DNA of 64,000 nucleotides from Deltaproteobacteria bacterium (GCA_016875405.1 VGRJ01000014.1:1-64000), one strand, 5' to 3'. Positions 9,132-17,779 are shown, counted from the first letter of the stretch. A program made the numbers and translations. The notes: generated from the sequence alone by a model not told the origin.

Positions 9132-10660
9132 CAGACCGGCGGCACGAGGTGCTTCTTCTCGGGGCGAAGGCCTCGCCGCTCTGCGATGTTCGCGTAGCGC
9201 CGGACGAGCTCTCCGCGGAGCTCGTCGGCGGGGACGATGTCGTCGATCACGAGCTCGCTCGCGAGCTTCTCGAGGTCGACGTCGGCGCGGTACTCGTCGC
9301 GCAGCGACTCGACCATCCGATCGCGCTCCGGCCCCTCGGGGACCTCCTGGATCTTGTTGTAGTACACGGCGTTGACCGCTGCGCTCGGACCCATCACCGC
9401 GATCGACGCGGTCGGCAGCGCGAGGCATGCGTCTGGCTCGAAGGCGGGGCCGCACATCGCGTAAAGGCCCGCGCCGTAGGCCTTGCGCACGACGACGCTG
9501 ATCTTCGGCACCGTCGCCTCGCTCACGGCCGCGATCATCTTGGCGCCCGCGCGAATGATGCCCTGGCGCTCGACGATCGTCCCGATCATGAAGCCCGGGA
9601 CGTCGGCGAGGTAGAGGAGCGGGATGTTGTAGGCGTCGCAGAGCCAGATGAAGCGCGCGGCCTTGTCCGCCGAGTCGACGAAGAGCACGCCACCCTTGTG
9701 CTTAGGCTGGTTCGCGACGACGCCGACGACGCGCCCGTCGATCCGCGCGAGCCCGGTGATCATCTCCTTGGCGAAGCGCTCCTTCACCTCGACGAAGCTG
9801 TCCTCGTCGATCAGCGTGTCGATCACCTCGAACATGTCGAACGGCTTGTTCTCGTCGACCGGGACGATGTCGGCGATCGCTCGGCCGGCCTTGGGTGCGC
9901 GCGGCGGCGCGGCCGGAGCCTTCTCGCGGAAGCTCTGCGGCATCATCGCAAGCCAGCGCTGGCAGTAGGCGATCGCGTCGGGTTCGGTCTTCGCGAGCAC
10001 GTCGCCGCAGCCAGACACCGAGCAGTGCATGCGCGCGCCGCCGAGCTCCTCGAGGCTCACCTTCTCGCCGATGACCATCTCGGCCATGCGCGGCGAGCCG
10101 AGGTACATGCTCGCGTTCTTGTCGACCATCACGACGATGTCGCAGAACGCCGGGATGTACGCGCCCCCCGCCGCCGAGGGCCCGAAGAGCAGGCAGATCT
10201 GCGGCACCTGACCGGACATCGCGACCTGGTGGTAAAAGATTCGTCCCGCGTGGCGTCGGCCTGGGAACATGTCGATCTGGTCGGTGATGCGCGCGCCCGC
10301 CGAGTCGACGAGGTAGACCATCGGGCACTGCAAGCGCATCGCGGTCTCTTGGATGCGCAGGATTTTCTCGACCGTGCGCGCGCCCCATGAGCCCGCCTTG
10401 ATGGTCGAGTCGTTCGCCATCGCGCACACCCGACGCCCGCCGATGGTCCCGGTGCCGGTGATCACGCCGTCGGCCGGCAGGCCCTCGGCTCGGCAGTTCG
10501 CGAAGGCGCCGTCCTCGACGAAGCTCCCCTCGTCGAAGAGCCGCGCGATGCGCTCGCGGGCAAAGAGCTTGCCCTGCTTCGTGTTCGACTCGTGGTACTT
10601 GGGCGCGCCGCCTCGGCGGATCTCGGCACGCTTCTCGCGAACGCTCGCGTCGTTGGCCAT
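9131..10660 (-). CDS. Acyl-CoA carboxylase carboxyltransferase (beta) subunit
   Basis: MANDASVREKRAEIRRGGAPKYHE...LVDSAGARITDQIDMFPGRRHAGRIFYHQ...LLFGPSAAGGAYIPAF...LADVPGFMIG. Confidence 0.92.
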   Translation of the reverse strand: MANDASVREKRAEIRRGGAPKYHESNTKQGKLFARERIARLFDEGSFVEDGAFANCRAEGLPADGVITGTGTIGGRRVCAMANDSTIKAGSWGARTVEKILRIQETAMRLQCPMVYLVDSAGARITDQIDMFPGRRHAGRIFYHQVAMSGQVPQICLLFGPSAAGGAYIPAFCDIVVMVDKNASMYLGSPRMAEMVIGEKVSLEELGGARMHCSVSGCGDVLAKTEPDAIAYCQRWLAMMPQSFREKAPAAPPRAPKAGRAIADIVPVDENKPFDMFEVIDTLIDEDSFVEVKERFAKEMITGLARIDGRVVGVVANQPKHKGGVLFVDSADKAARFIWLCDAYNIPLLYLADVPGFMIGTIVERQGIIRAGAKMIAAVSEATVPKISVVVRKAYGAGLYAMCGPAFEPDACLALPTASIAVMGPSAAVNAVYYNKIQEVPEGPERDRMVESLRDEYRADVDLEKLASELVIDDIVPADELRGELVRRYANIAERRGLRPEKKHLVPPV

Positions 10661-10738
10661 GACCGCCCCTTTACACCGAACGGCCTCGGCTGTCGCTCGT
10701 GACCGGGGTGCTCGGGCTCGGGGGCGCGAGGCGCGACG

Positions 10739-11902
10739 TCAGCGCAGCCGGAGGTAGAAGAAGTCACGCTCCGCGGGCTTTTCGACGTAGCGGCGAGGGT
10801 CGGCGTCGAGCTTCGGGACGAGCGCCTCGCGAACCTTCGGCGTCGCCCCTGCCCCGGGCTCGAACCAGTAAAAGCGCGTGTACGACCAGTTGACGTCGAG
10901 CTCGGCCGCGACGTCGACCCCGAGCGCGACCAGCGCCTGCGCAAGCTCGCTCGCGTTGTTCCACTCGCTGAACACGTAGTAGAGGACTCGGCCGCTGCGA
11001 TCGAGCGCGAGGGCCGAGCGCCGGATGTCGACCTTGCCGTCGATCGCCTTGCCCCAGAGCGCGTTGCCGGGCTCGCGCGTGAGCCGCTCGTGCGCCTTGC
11101 CGCCCTCGACGAGGCACGGCGGCGTCTGGCGGTACCAGTCGACGTCTCCCCCGAGCGCGAGCGTCGCGTGGCTGCCGATTCGGACGGTTCCGTCGCGGCG
11201 GCGCGCGATCGTGCAGCCGTCCTCGCGCGGCGGCGTGAACTCGTCCTCGCCGACGCGCATGCCCCACTTGCCATGGCGCTGCATGAACCCGCCGTTGAGC
11301 ACGGCCAGCAAGCGCGGGTGGTCTTCGACCGGAACGAGCCCCGGGCGCCGCTCGGCCGGGACGGCGGGGGCCTCGGGCTCGATCGACCCGACGACGAGCA
11401 CCGGCTCGACGTACGCGCGATCGACGGCGACCACGTCGATGAACTTGTCGCGGCGGATCGGGTGACCGTGGAGCCGCGTCCGCGCCATCAACGGTTGGCC
11501 CTCACGCAGCGGCCCCACGACCGGCTGCCAGACGCCGTCGCCCGGCGCGGCGGTGCGGACGTGCGGGGGCGCGACATCGGCCGGCGGAAAGCGCGTCGCC
11601 GCGAGCTCACCGGCGGGCAGCACGCGATTGACAGAAGTCAACGGAGGCGAGAGAGAGGGCGGCGGCTCCTGGGTCGGGATGGGAGCGGCCGTGACCATGC
11701 GCGCGAGCGGCGGGCTCGCCAACGTCGACGAACCGCTCACCGCCGGGGCCGCGGCGGGCCGCGAATCGTCCGCCGGTGAGCGCGCCGGGCCGCAACCGAG
11801 GCCGACCGAGAGCGCGGCGCTGAGGAGCGTCGCGGCGACGAGCGGCGACGAGGCGATCGACGAGCGGAAGAGCGCGTGCGCCACGGCGTAGTACGCTAGC
11901 AT
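10739..11902 (-). CDS. Phosphodiester glycosidase (NAGPA-like) family lipoprotein
   Basis: LLAVLNGGFMQRHGKWGMRV...RRSALALDRSGRVLYYVFSEWNNASELAQALVALGVDVAAELD; lipobox GLGCGPA. Confidence 0.7.
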   Translation of the reverse strand: MLAYYAVAHALFRSSIASSPLVAATLLSAALSVGLGCGPARSPADDSRPAAAPAVSGSSTLASPPLARMVTAAPIPTQEPPPSLSPPLTSVNRVLPAGELAATRFPPADVAPPHVRTAAPGDGVWQPVVGPLREGQPLMARTRLHGHPIRRDKFIDVVAVDRAYVEPVLVVGSIEPEAPAVPAERRPGLVPVEDHPRLLAVLNGGFMQRHGKWGMRVGEDEFTPPREDGCTIARRRDGTVRIGSHATLALGGDVDWYRQTPPCLVEGGKAHERLTREPGNALWGKAIDGKVDIRRSALALDRSGRVLYYVFSEWNNASELAQALVALGVDVAAELDVNWSYTRFYWFEPGAGATPKVREALVPKLDADPRRYVEKPAERDFFYLRLR

Positions 11903-11912
11903 CCTCGAGTCG

Positions 11913-12500
11913 ATGAGGCGGAGTTCGAGACCGACCACCCACGGCGCGCTGCCCGTGACCTGCGGCCTCCTCCTCGCGTGGGGGTGCGGCGCCGCGCCCG
12001 CTCCGCTCGATCCCGACCTCGACTGGGACCTGAGCTCGCGCCCCCCCGGGAAGACGGCCGAGCTCCTCGCCCCCCCGCGCCCCCGGGTGGTGCCGCTCGC
12101 CGCGCGCCGCCCGTGGGTCCACGCGGCCGCGGCGTTCCTCGCCGTCGCAGGTCGCGAGCGCTCGGAGCACGGCGTCGGGGGTCACGAGCGAACGGTCCTC
12201 GTCGACGAGGGCGCCCGTGCCTACGCCGAGGGGCACCCGCGCGCTCCCTGGCCAACGGGGGCCCGCCTGGTCGAGCGGCTTCACCCCGCAGGCAGCGACG
12301 GCCTGACGCTGCTGTTCACCATGACGAAGCTCGCGCCCGGGACCTCTCCTGGAACGCTCGACTGGGCGTTCGAGGTGCTCGACCCGTCGTGGCGCGTCGC
12401 CGTCGAGGGCGACTTGTCGGCCTGCGCGCGCTGCCACGCCGAAGCTCCGCACGCGGGCGTGTTCGGGCCGCCGCAGCACGCCACCGTACCGTCGCTATGA
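11913..12500 (+). CDS. Cytochrome P460-like lipoprotein with one CXXCH haem motif
   Basis: Lipobox AWGCGAA; ...VERLHPAG...TLLFTMTKLAPGTSPGTLDWAFEVLDPSWRVAVEGDLSACARCHAEAPH. Confidence 0.65.
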   Translation: MRRSSRPTTHGALPVTCGLLLAWGCGAAPAPLDPDLDWDLSSRPPGKTAELLAPPRPRVVPLAARRPWVHAAAAFLAVAGRERSEHGVGGHERTVLVDEGARAYAEGHPRAPWPTGARLVERLHPAGSDGLTLLFTMTKLAPGTSPGTLDWAFEVLDPSWRVAVEGDLSACARCHAEAPHAGVFGPPQHATVPSL

Positions 12501-12530
12501 AAAAAAGTTCGAGCGACCTCGTGACCACGA

Positions 12531-12542
12531 CTGACGCGTCAG
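12531..12542. promoter_or_regulatory. Perfect palindrome CTGACGCGTCAG; candidate enhancer-binding site
   Basis: 12-bp perfect palindrome centred about 119 bp upstream of the TSS predicted from the sigma54 element. Confidence 0.35.
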
Positions 12543-12628
12543 GGGTCGCGCGCGCCGCGGCGCCTCACGGGCTGGGCGTGTGTTCCGTTGATTGAAGGTT
12601 TCCAAGCGATTTTCCGATGAATTCCAAC

Positions 12629-12644
12629 TGGCACGGACGATGCT
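12629..12644 (+). promoter_or_regulatory. Candidate sigma54 (-24/-12) promoter
   Basis: TGGCACGGACGATGCT versus consensus TGGCACRNNNNTTGCW: one mismatch, correct GG-N10-GC spacing. Confidence 0.6.
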
Positions 12645-12654
12645 TAACGAAGCG

Positions 12655-13087
12655 GTCACGCGCGTCGCGGTGGGCTGCGACGCGACGGTAGCCTCCTTTG
12701 CTTCGTTCCTTCGCATCTTCTCTTCTCTTCCTTCGTCCTGTCTTTCTTCGTTCGCGCTGACTTCCTTCGGTCTGGCTTCCCTGCGACCTCGTGCTCGTGC
12801 CTCCCAACCCGCACGAGCCGCTGAAGCGCCTCTGCTGACCTCGTGGCTCGAGGCGTCGCCTGAGTCGACCTCGGTGGTTTGTCTCGAAACCGTCGGCGTC
12901 GGCGAATCGTTCCTCGTGGTCGTCGATTCGTTCTTCGTTGTCGCTCGTCGCTCGTTTCGGTCCGTCTCTCTCCCGGTCGTTGACGAATGGTGGGGCACCG
13001 CGCTTCTTCCGGAGCGCGATTGAGATCGGCGTGTCTCCTCGCGTCGGTCGAACACGCGGCACCTATGGGCGGTGGCCGCGTGTTTTT
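12655..13087 (+). ncRNA. Candidate sigma54-dependent, pyrimidine-rich non-coding transcript
   Basis: Bounded by sigma54-like promoter and intrinsic terminator; no ORF with the local coding style; strong C/T bias and TCGT/TTCGTT-type repetition. Confidence 0.4.
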
Positions 13088-13088
13088 C
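13051..13088 (+). terminator. Rho-independent terminator
   Basis: AACACGCGGC (13051-13060) pairs with GCCGCGTGTT (13075-13084), followed by T-run ending TTTC; U-tract only on + strand. Confidence 0.75.
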
Positions 13089-13111
13089 ATTTGGGGCTCG
13101 TCGCCGTGCGC

Positions 13112-13141
13112 TTGACACGCCGTGGCAAGGGGTCGTAGAAG
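13112..13141 (+). promoter_or_regulatory. sigma70-like promoter for tRNA-Arg(ACG)
   Basis: TTGACA-N18-TAGAAG ending 13 nt before the tRNA 5' end. Confidence 0.6.
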
Positions 13142-13154
13142 AGGGCCCTCGATT

Positions 13155-13231
13155 GCGCCCATAGCTCAGCTGGATAGAGCACAAGCCTACGAAGCTTGGG
13201 GTCGTACGTTCGAATCGTACTGGGCGCGCCA
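13155..13231 (+). tRNA. tRNA-Arg (anticodon ACG)
   Basis: GCGCCCATAGCTCAGCTGGATAGAGCACAAGCCTACGAAGCTTGGGGTCGTACGTTCGAATCGTACTGGGCGCGCCA; full cloverleaf, CCA encoded. Confidence 0.95.
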
Positions 13232-13365
13232 GCTTACCCCTCTTCGTTCCCGCGCTCGCGCCATCGCCGGGCCCGCGCGATCCGAGTGGGGCCTCGACGA
13301 TGCCGCGGTGAGCGCTCGCGGACCGTCCACGTCAAGCGCGAGTCCCTCGGTGTAGACTCGACACC

Positions 13366-15192
13366 ATGTCCAGCCCGCTCCGAGCTTCGACGCTCGCCCT
13401 TGGCCTCCTCGGAACCTTCGCCTGCGGCAGCGAGGGGGCGAGCTTGCCGGTCGACACCGTGTCCTCGACGACGGCCAACGGCGGCGCAGGCGGTGTCTCG
13501 GTCGCGAGCGCGGGCGGCGCGGCGAACGCCGGTGGCTTCGGCGGGATGCCCGCGACGGGCAGCGGCGGGGCCGGAGGCGTCGGGGGTGGCAGCGGGGGCT
13601 CCATGCCCGACGTGCTGTCGCATCTCTCGCTCGCCATGCGCACAGGCAGCGGCCCGAACGACGGCACCGACAAGAACGAGCTCGCTCTCTGCCTGACGTC
13701 CACCGATTGCTTTCCGCTGAACGTCGCGGACGTGAACGACTTTCGAGTCGGCGAGCTCGATGTCTACCACTTCGACGACGTAGACCTCCCGCTCGCCGCG
13801 ATCGACCGCGTCGAGCTGCGCAGCCAAAACGGCACCGACCGCTATCGCCCGGCCTGCCTCGAGATCCAGTTCGACGGCAAGCCCGTGTACTGCGAGGACG
13901 GGCTCGACGTCGCGCTCGGCAGCGAGGGCGGGATCGAGGTCGAGAGCTACCTCGACCCGCTCGGCCTGCACCTCGCGTGCGTCACCTGTTACCCCGAGCC
14001 GGTGACGCACGGGCCGCTGGTCGGCGCCGTCACCCCCACAAGCGCGCGCGTGATGGTGCGCGCCGACGCGACTCGGAAGCTGAACCTTCGCTTGAAGAAA
14101 AAGGGCGCCGCAGGTCAGGCCGCGATCGTGGCGACGGAGCTGCCGTCGCCGCACACCGACTTCACCGCCCATTTCGACCTCGCCGGGCTCGAGGCCGGCA
14201 CGGCGTACGAGCTGTCGCTCGACGTCGACGGCGTGCCCTCGACGAAGGGGACGGGCTCGTTCGTGACCCCCTCCCCCGCGGCGACGCACCCGCCGCTGCG
14301 CCTCGCCTTCGGATCATGCGCGCGCCTCTGGGACCAGCCGATCTTCGACTCGATCGCCGCCGTCACGCCCGACCTCTTCCTGTTCGTCGGTGACAACCAC
14401 TACGGCAACACCCCCGACGTCGGCGGCCTGCGCTGGAACTATCGCCGCGCCCTCGAGGTGCCCGAGCGCGCCGCCCTGCTCGCGACGACGCCGACGCTCG
14501 CGGTGTGGGATGACCACGACTACGTCGGCAACAACACCCTCGGCTCGAGCCCCGGCAAGGAGAACGCGCTGCGGGTCTTCAAGGAGTACTGGGCCAACGC
14601 GACGTACGGCGTCGCCGGAACGCCGGGCGTGTTCTCGACCTACCGCTGGGGCGACGTCGAGCTCTTCCTGCTCGACGATCGCTACTACCGAAGCCCCGAG
14701 AGCGATCCGAAGGGCACGATGCTGGGAAGCGGCCAAACGAAGTGGCTCGAGGATGCACTCCTCGCCTCGACGGCGACCTTCAAGCTGCTCGTCACGGGCT
14801 CGATGTGGAGCGCGCATGGCGGCGAGACGTGGGCCGACTTCCCGGGTGCACGGACCGCGCTCCTCGACCTCATCCGCGACAAGGCGATCGGGGGGGTGGT
14901 GCTGCTCGCCGGCGACGTGCACCGCTCGGAGCTGCGCAAGCTGCGACGCAAGGCAGCGGGCGCCTACGACCTGCCGGAGATCGTCTCGTCGGCGCTCGCG
15001 AATCCTGGCGGCACCTGCCCCGCCTCGAGCGAGCCCGACGCGCAGACGGTGGCCTGCTTCGATGCGGGCGATCACTTTGCCACGCTCGACTTCGACACGA
15101 AGGCGGCCGACCCGAAGCTGACCGCGCGCCTCCGCGACGTGAAGGGCGCGACGCTCGCGACCATGGTGGTGCTCCGGTCGTCGCTGAAGTGA
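13366..15192 (+). CDS. PhoD-like phosphodiesterase/alkaline phosphatase lipoprotein with N-terminal PLAT/LH2-like domain
   Basis: LAMRTGSGPNDGTDKNELALCLT...NDFRVGELDVYHFDDVDLPLAAIDRVELRSQNG (PLAT-like); FGSCARLWDQPIFDSI, FVGDNHYG, VWDDHDYVGNN, LLAGDVHRSEL (PhoD-like). Confidence 0.82.
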   Translation: MSSPLRASTLALGLLGTFACGSEGASLPVDTVSSTTANGGAGGVSVASAGGAANAGGFGGMPATGSGGAGGVGGGSGGSMPDVLSHLSLAMRTGSGPNDGTDKNELALCLTSTDCFPLNVADVNDFRVGELDVYHFDDVDLPLAAIDRVELRSQNGTDRYRPACLEIQFDGKPVYCEDGLDVALGSEGGIEVESYLDPLGLHLACVTCYPEPVTHGPLVGAVTPTSARVMVRADATRKLNLRLKKKGAAGQAAIVATELPSPHTDFTAHFDLAGLEAGTAYELSLDVDGVPSTKGTGSFVTPSPAATHPPLRLAFGSCARLWDQPIFDSIAAVTPDLFLFVGDNHYGNTPDVGGLRWNYRRALEVPERAALLATTPTLAVWDDHDYVGNNTLGSSPGKENALRVFKEYWANATYGVAGTPGVFSTYRWGDVELFLLDDRYYRSPESDPKGTMLGSGQTKWLEDALLASTATFKLLVTGSMWSAHGGETWADFPGARTALLDLIRDKAIGGVVLLAGDVHRSELRKLRRKAAGAYDLPEIVSSALANPGGTCPASSEPDAQTVACFDAGDHFATLDFDTKAADPKLTARLRDVKGATLATMVVLRSSLK

Positions 15193-15240
15193 GCGCCGCG
15201 CGGGCGGGCTGACACGTCGGCCAAGGAGACGGAACGGTTC

Positions 15241-15268
15241 TTGACGAATCCAATCCGTACAGGATAAT
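15241..15268 (+). promoter_or_regulatory. sigma70-like promoter upstream of redoxin lipoprotein
   Basis: TTGACG-N16-GATAAT; downstream tandem GGCCGGTT GGCCGGTT (15285-15300) in the predicted leader. Confidence 0.55.
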
Positions 15269-15325
15269 CCTGGCCGCAAGCATCGGCCGGTTGGCCGGTT
15301 TGCAGTTTGACGGCGGAGGCATTTG

Positions 15326-16231
15326 ATGAGGAGCGACCGTTTCATCGCCGGGTTCGCGGTTGGGCTTGCGGGCCTCGTCGCCGTCGCCTGCAACGACATC
15401 ACGGGCGCCTCGAGCATCGAGCTCGACTCCGAGTTCAGCGGATCCAGCGGCAACGGCTGGGGCGGCGCAAGCGGCGTGACGAGCGGCGGCCCCGCGACCA
15501 CCGGCGGCACAGACGAGGGCGCGGGCACCAGCGTCACGGCCACCGTGACCACCGGCGTCGCGAGCGGCGCTGGCCCGACCTCGGTGTCGTCGTCTTCGGC
15601 AAGCAGCGTGTCATCGAGCGTGGCATCGAGCGTGGCGTCGAGCGTGGCGTCGAGCGTGGCGTCGAGCGTGGCGTCGAGCGTGGCGTCGACGGCGGCGAGC
15701 ACGGGCAGCGGCGGACCGGTCTCGTGGCCGCAAGGCCCCTACGGGGTGAAGGTCGGCAAGGTGGTGCCCGAGAACCTGACCTGGGAGGGCTACCCCGACG
15801 GCAACGGCCCCGCGCAGACCCTCGCGATCAAGGACTGGTTCGACCCCGACGGCTCGAAGGGGATCCACGCGATCCTGGTCATCACCTCGCAGTTCGGCTG
15901 CGGCCCGTGCAGCCAGGAGGCGAAGTACCTCCAATCCCACATCGACGAGTGGCAGGCTCAGGGCCTCAACGTGAAGGTGCTCACGCTGATCATCGACGAT
16001 CCTTACGGTGGTTACCCGAACCTGGCCGCAGCCGGGAAGTGGAAGACGCAGTACGGCCTCACCGAGATCGCGGTCGGCGCCGATCCGGACTACGCGTTCG
16101 CCGCGAGCTCGTCGTTCGCGACGCCGCAACAGACCGTGGTCAACCCGCGCACCATGAAGGTCCTCTCGGTTCACGAGGGCTACGACGGCGACTACACGAA
16201 GGTCGAGAACCTCGCCATCTCGAACAAGTGA
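15326..16231 (+). CDS. Thioredoxin/redoxin-like lipoprotein
   Basis: Lipobox VAVACNDI; ILVITSQFGCGPCSQEAKYLQ (CGPC active site); Ser/Val/Ala repeat linker. Confidence 0.8.
   Translation: MRSDRFIAGFAVGLAGLVAVACNDITGASSIELDSEFSGSSGNGWGGASGVTSGGPATTGGTDEGAGTSVTATVTTGVASGAGPTSVSSSSASSVSSSVASSVASSVASSVASSVASSVASTAASTGSGGPVSWPQGPYGVKVGKVVPENLTWEGYPDGNGPAQTLAIKDWFDPDGSKGIHAILVITSQFGCGPCSQEAKYLQSHIDEWQAQGLNVKVLTLIIDDPYGGYPNLAAAGKWKTQYGLTEIAVGADPDYAFAASSSFATPQQTVVNPRTMKVLSVHEGYDGDYTKVENLAISNK
15611..15694 (+). repeat. 12-bp in-frame tandem repeat (gcgtcgagcgtg, about 6-7 units)
   Basis: Consecutive tcatcgagcgtg / gcatcgagcgtg / 4 identical gcgtcgagcgtg units and a degenerate last unit, encoding (SSVA)n. 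Confidence 0.92.
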
Positions 16232-16262
16232 CGGCGCGCGCGACGCGCCGAGTCACGCCCCC

Positions 16263-16291
16263 TTCACCTCGCGCGCACGAGCCCCTACGCT
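16263..16291 (+). promoter_or_regulatory. sigma70-like promoter of tadA; transcript predicted leaderless
   Basis: TTCACC-N17-TACGCT with GTG start 8 nt after the -10. Confidence 0.4.
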
Positions 16292-16298
16292 GACGAGC

Positions 16299-16757
16299 GT
16301 GAACGATGAAGCGGCGATGCGGCTCGCGCTCGAGGAAGCCGCGCGCGCAGCGGCCGCGGGCGATGTCCCGATCGGCGCGGTGATCCTTGGGCCCGACGGC
16401 GAGGTCGTGGCGCGCGGTCACAACCGCCGCGAAGCGCGGGGCGACGCGACGGCGCACGCCGAGATCGAGGCGCTCCGGGAGGCCTCCGAGCGAACGCAGC
16501 GCTGGCGGCTCGAGCGACACACCTTGGTCGTGACCCTCGAGCCGTGCGTGATGTGCGCGGGGGCCCTGGTCAACGCGCGCATCGGGAGGCTCGTGTACGG
16601 CTGCCACGACGAGAAGGCGGGTGCGGTGTCGTCGCTCTTCGTCCTCGGCCACGACCCGCGGCTGAACCACCGCTTCCCCGTGACGACGGGCGTGCTCGCC
16701 AGCGAGTGCAGCGACGTGCTGCGGGCGTTCTTCGCCGAGCGTCGAGCGCGCCGCTGA
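16299..16757 (+). CDS. tadA: tRNA-specific adenosine deaminase
   Basis: GDVPIGAVILGPDGEVVARGHN, THAEIEAL-type AHAEIEALREA, LEPCVMCAGALVNARIGRLVYG. Confidence 0.93.
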   Translation: MNDEAAMRLALEEAARAAAAGDVPIGAVILGPDGEVVARGHNRREARGDATAHAEIEALREASERTQRWRLERHTLVVTLEPCVMCAGALVNARIGRLVYGCHDEKAGAVSSLFVLGHDPRLNHRFPVTTGVLASECSDVLRAFFAERRARR

Positions 16758-16767
16758 GCCCCGGCCG

Positions 16768-17388
16768 TCAGTGCGTGCGACCTGGGCGTGGCCGCGCCCG
16801 CAAGAGCGCCACGATCACGAGCGCGCCTGCGACGAGACCTACGGCGACCGCGCCGCGCGGTGAGTCGGCGGCAGCGAGCGCGAGCCTCAAGAGCGGACCA
16901 GGCGAAGGCGCGCCGACGAACGCGGCCTCGACCGTGGAGGCCGCCGCCGCCCCGTCACACCCCGAGCGAGCCGAGCCGTCGCCCTCGGGCTCGACGCACA
17001 CCGCGCTGCAGACGAGCAGGTCCGCCTCATCTCCGACGAAGCCGAGGACGTGCCGACCGCTCGCGCGGAGCCCCGGCCCGGCCCCTGTGAACCCTTGCTC
17101 CATCGGTCGACCGTCACGCACTTGCCCTGGGGTGAGCGTCGCGAGGCTCGCCCCCGCGCGGACCTTCGCCGACGCCGCATCGAGGACCGTCGCCTCGAGG
17201 CCGGGCACCCAAAAGGTCGTCGGCGCGACCACGCAGGCAACCGTGGTGTGGACCTCGCGCAGCGCGAACGCGCGGTGCAGCACGACGCGGGCCCCGGCCA
17301 TCCCGCCGAGGTCGAGCGCGCGCGGCAACGCCTCCTCCGCCCCGTCGAGCGTCACCTGGACGCGGACCTCCGGGGCGTCGAACCTCAC
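16768..17388 (-). CDS. Hypothetical protein with C-terminal transmembrane segment
   Basis: Open frame starting in GTGA overlap with merR stop; C-terminal [24 protein letters not shown]. Confidence 0.55.
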   Translation of the reverse strand: MRFDAPEVRVQVTLDGAEEALPRALDLGGMAGARVVLHRAFALREVHTTVACVVAPTTFWVPGLEATVLDAASAKVRAGASLATLTPGQVRDGRPMEQGFTGAGPGLRASGRHVLGFVGDEADLLVCSAVCVEPEGDGSARSGCDGAAAASTVEAAFVGAPSPGPLLRLALAAADSPRGAVAVGLVAGALVIVALLRARPRPGRTH

Positions 17389-17759
17389 GTCGCGCCGGGA
17401 GACTCGAACGACGCGAGGGCGCTCGCGAGATCGTCGCGCAGCGCGAGCAGCCCCGCGCGCAAGCTGCGGATCTCTCGGTAGGTCGGATCGGCCTCGTCGA
17501 GCGGCTCGACGCCCTCGCCCCTCAGCTTTCGCTTCGCGCCCGCGATGGTGTAGCGGTGGCCGTAGAGCAGCTCCTTCACCTTGAGGAGCGTCTCGACGTC
17601 GCGTCGCGAGTAGACCCGCTGCCCCTTGCGCGATTTCTCGGGCCTAATCGAGCGAAACTCCGTCTCCCAGTAGCGCAGGACATGCGGCTCGACGCCGACG
17701 ATCTCCGAGACCTCTCCGATCCGGAAGTAGAGTTTGTCGGGCAGCTGAGGGCGGCTCAC
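17385..17759 (-). CDS. MerR family transcriptional regulator
   Basis: [70 protein letters not shown]. Confidence 0.93.
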   Translation of the reverse strand: MSRPQLPDKLYFRIGEVSEIVGVEPHVLRYWETEFRSIRPEKSRKGQRVYSRRDVETLLKVKELLYGHRYTIAGAKRKLRGEGVEPLDEADPTYREIRSLRAGLLALRDDLASALASFESPGAT

Positions 17760-17779
17760 GCGGCTACGATGTCCGTCGG

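Noticed and set aside
12495-13184. 229-aa minus-strand ORF and other open frames across the pyrimidine-rich region
   Set aside because: Several frames are open at once because of strand composition; products are low-complexity Arg/Glu/Ser/Thr strings without domains or GC3 pattern.
15611-15694. Possible CRISPR-like array
   Set aside because: Contiguous 12-bp coding repeat without spacers.
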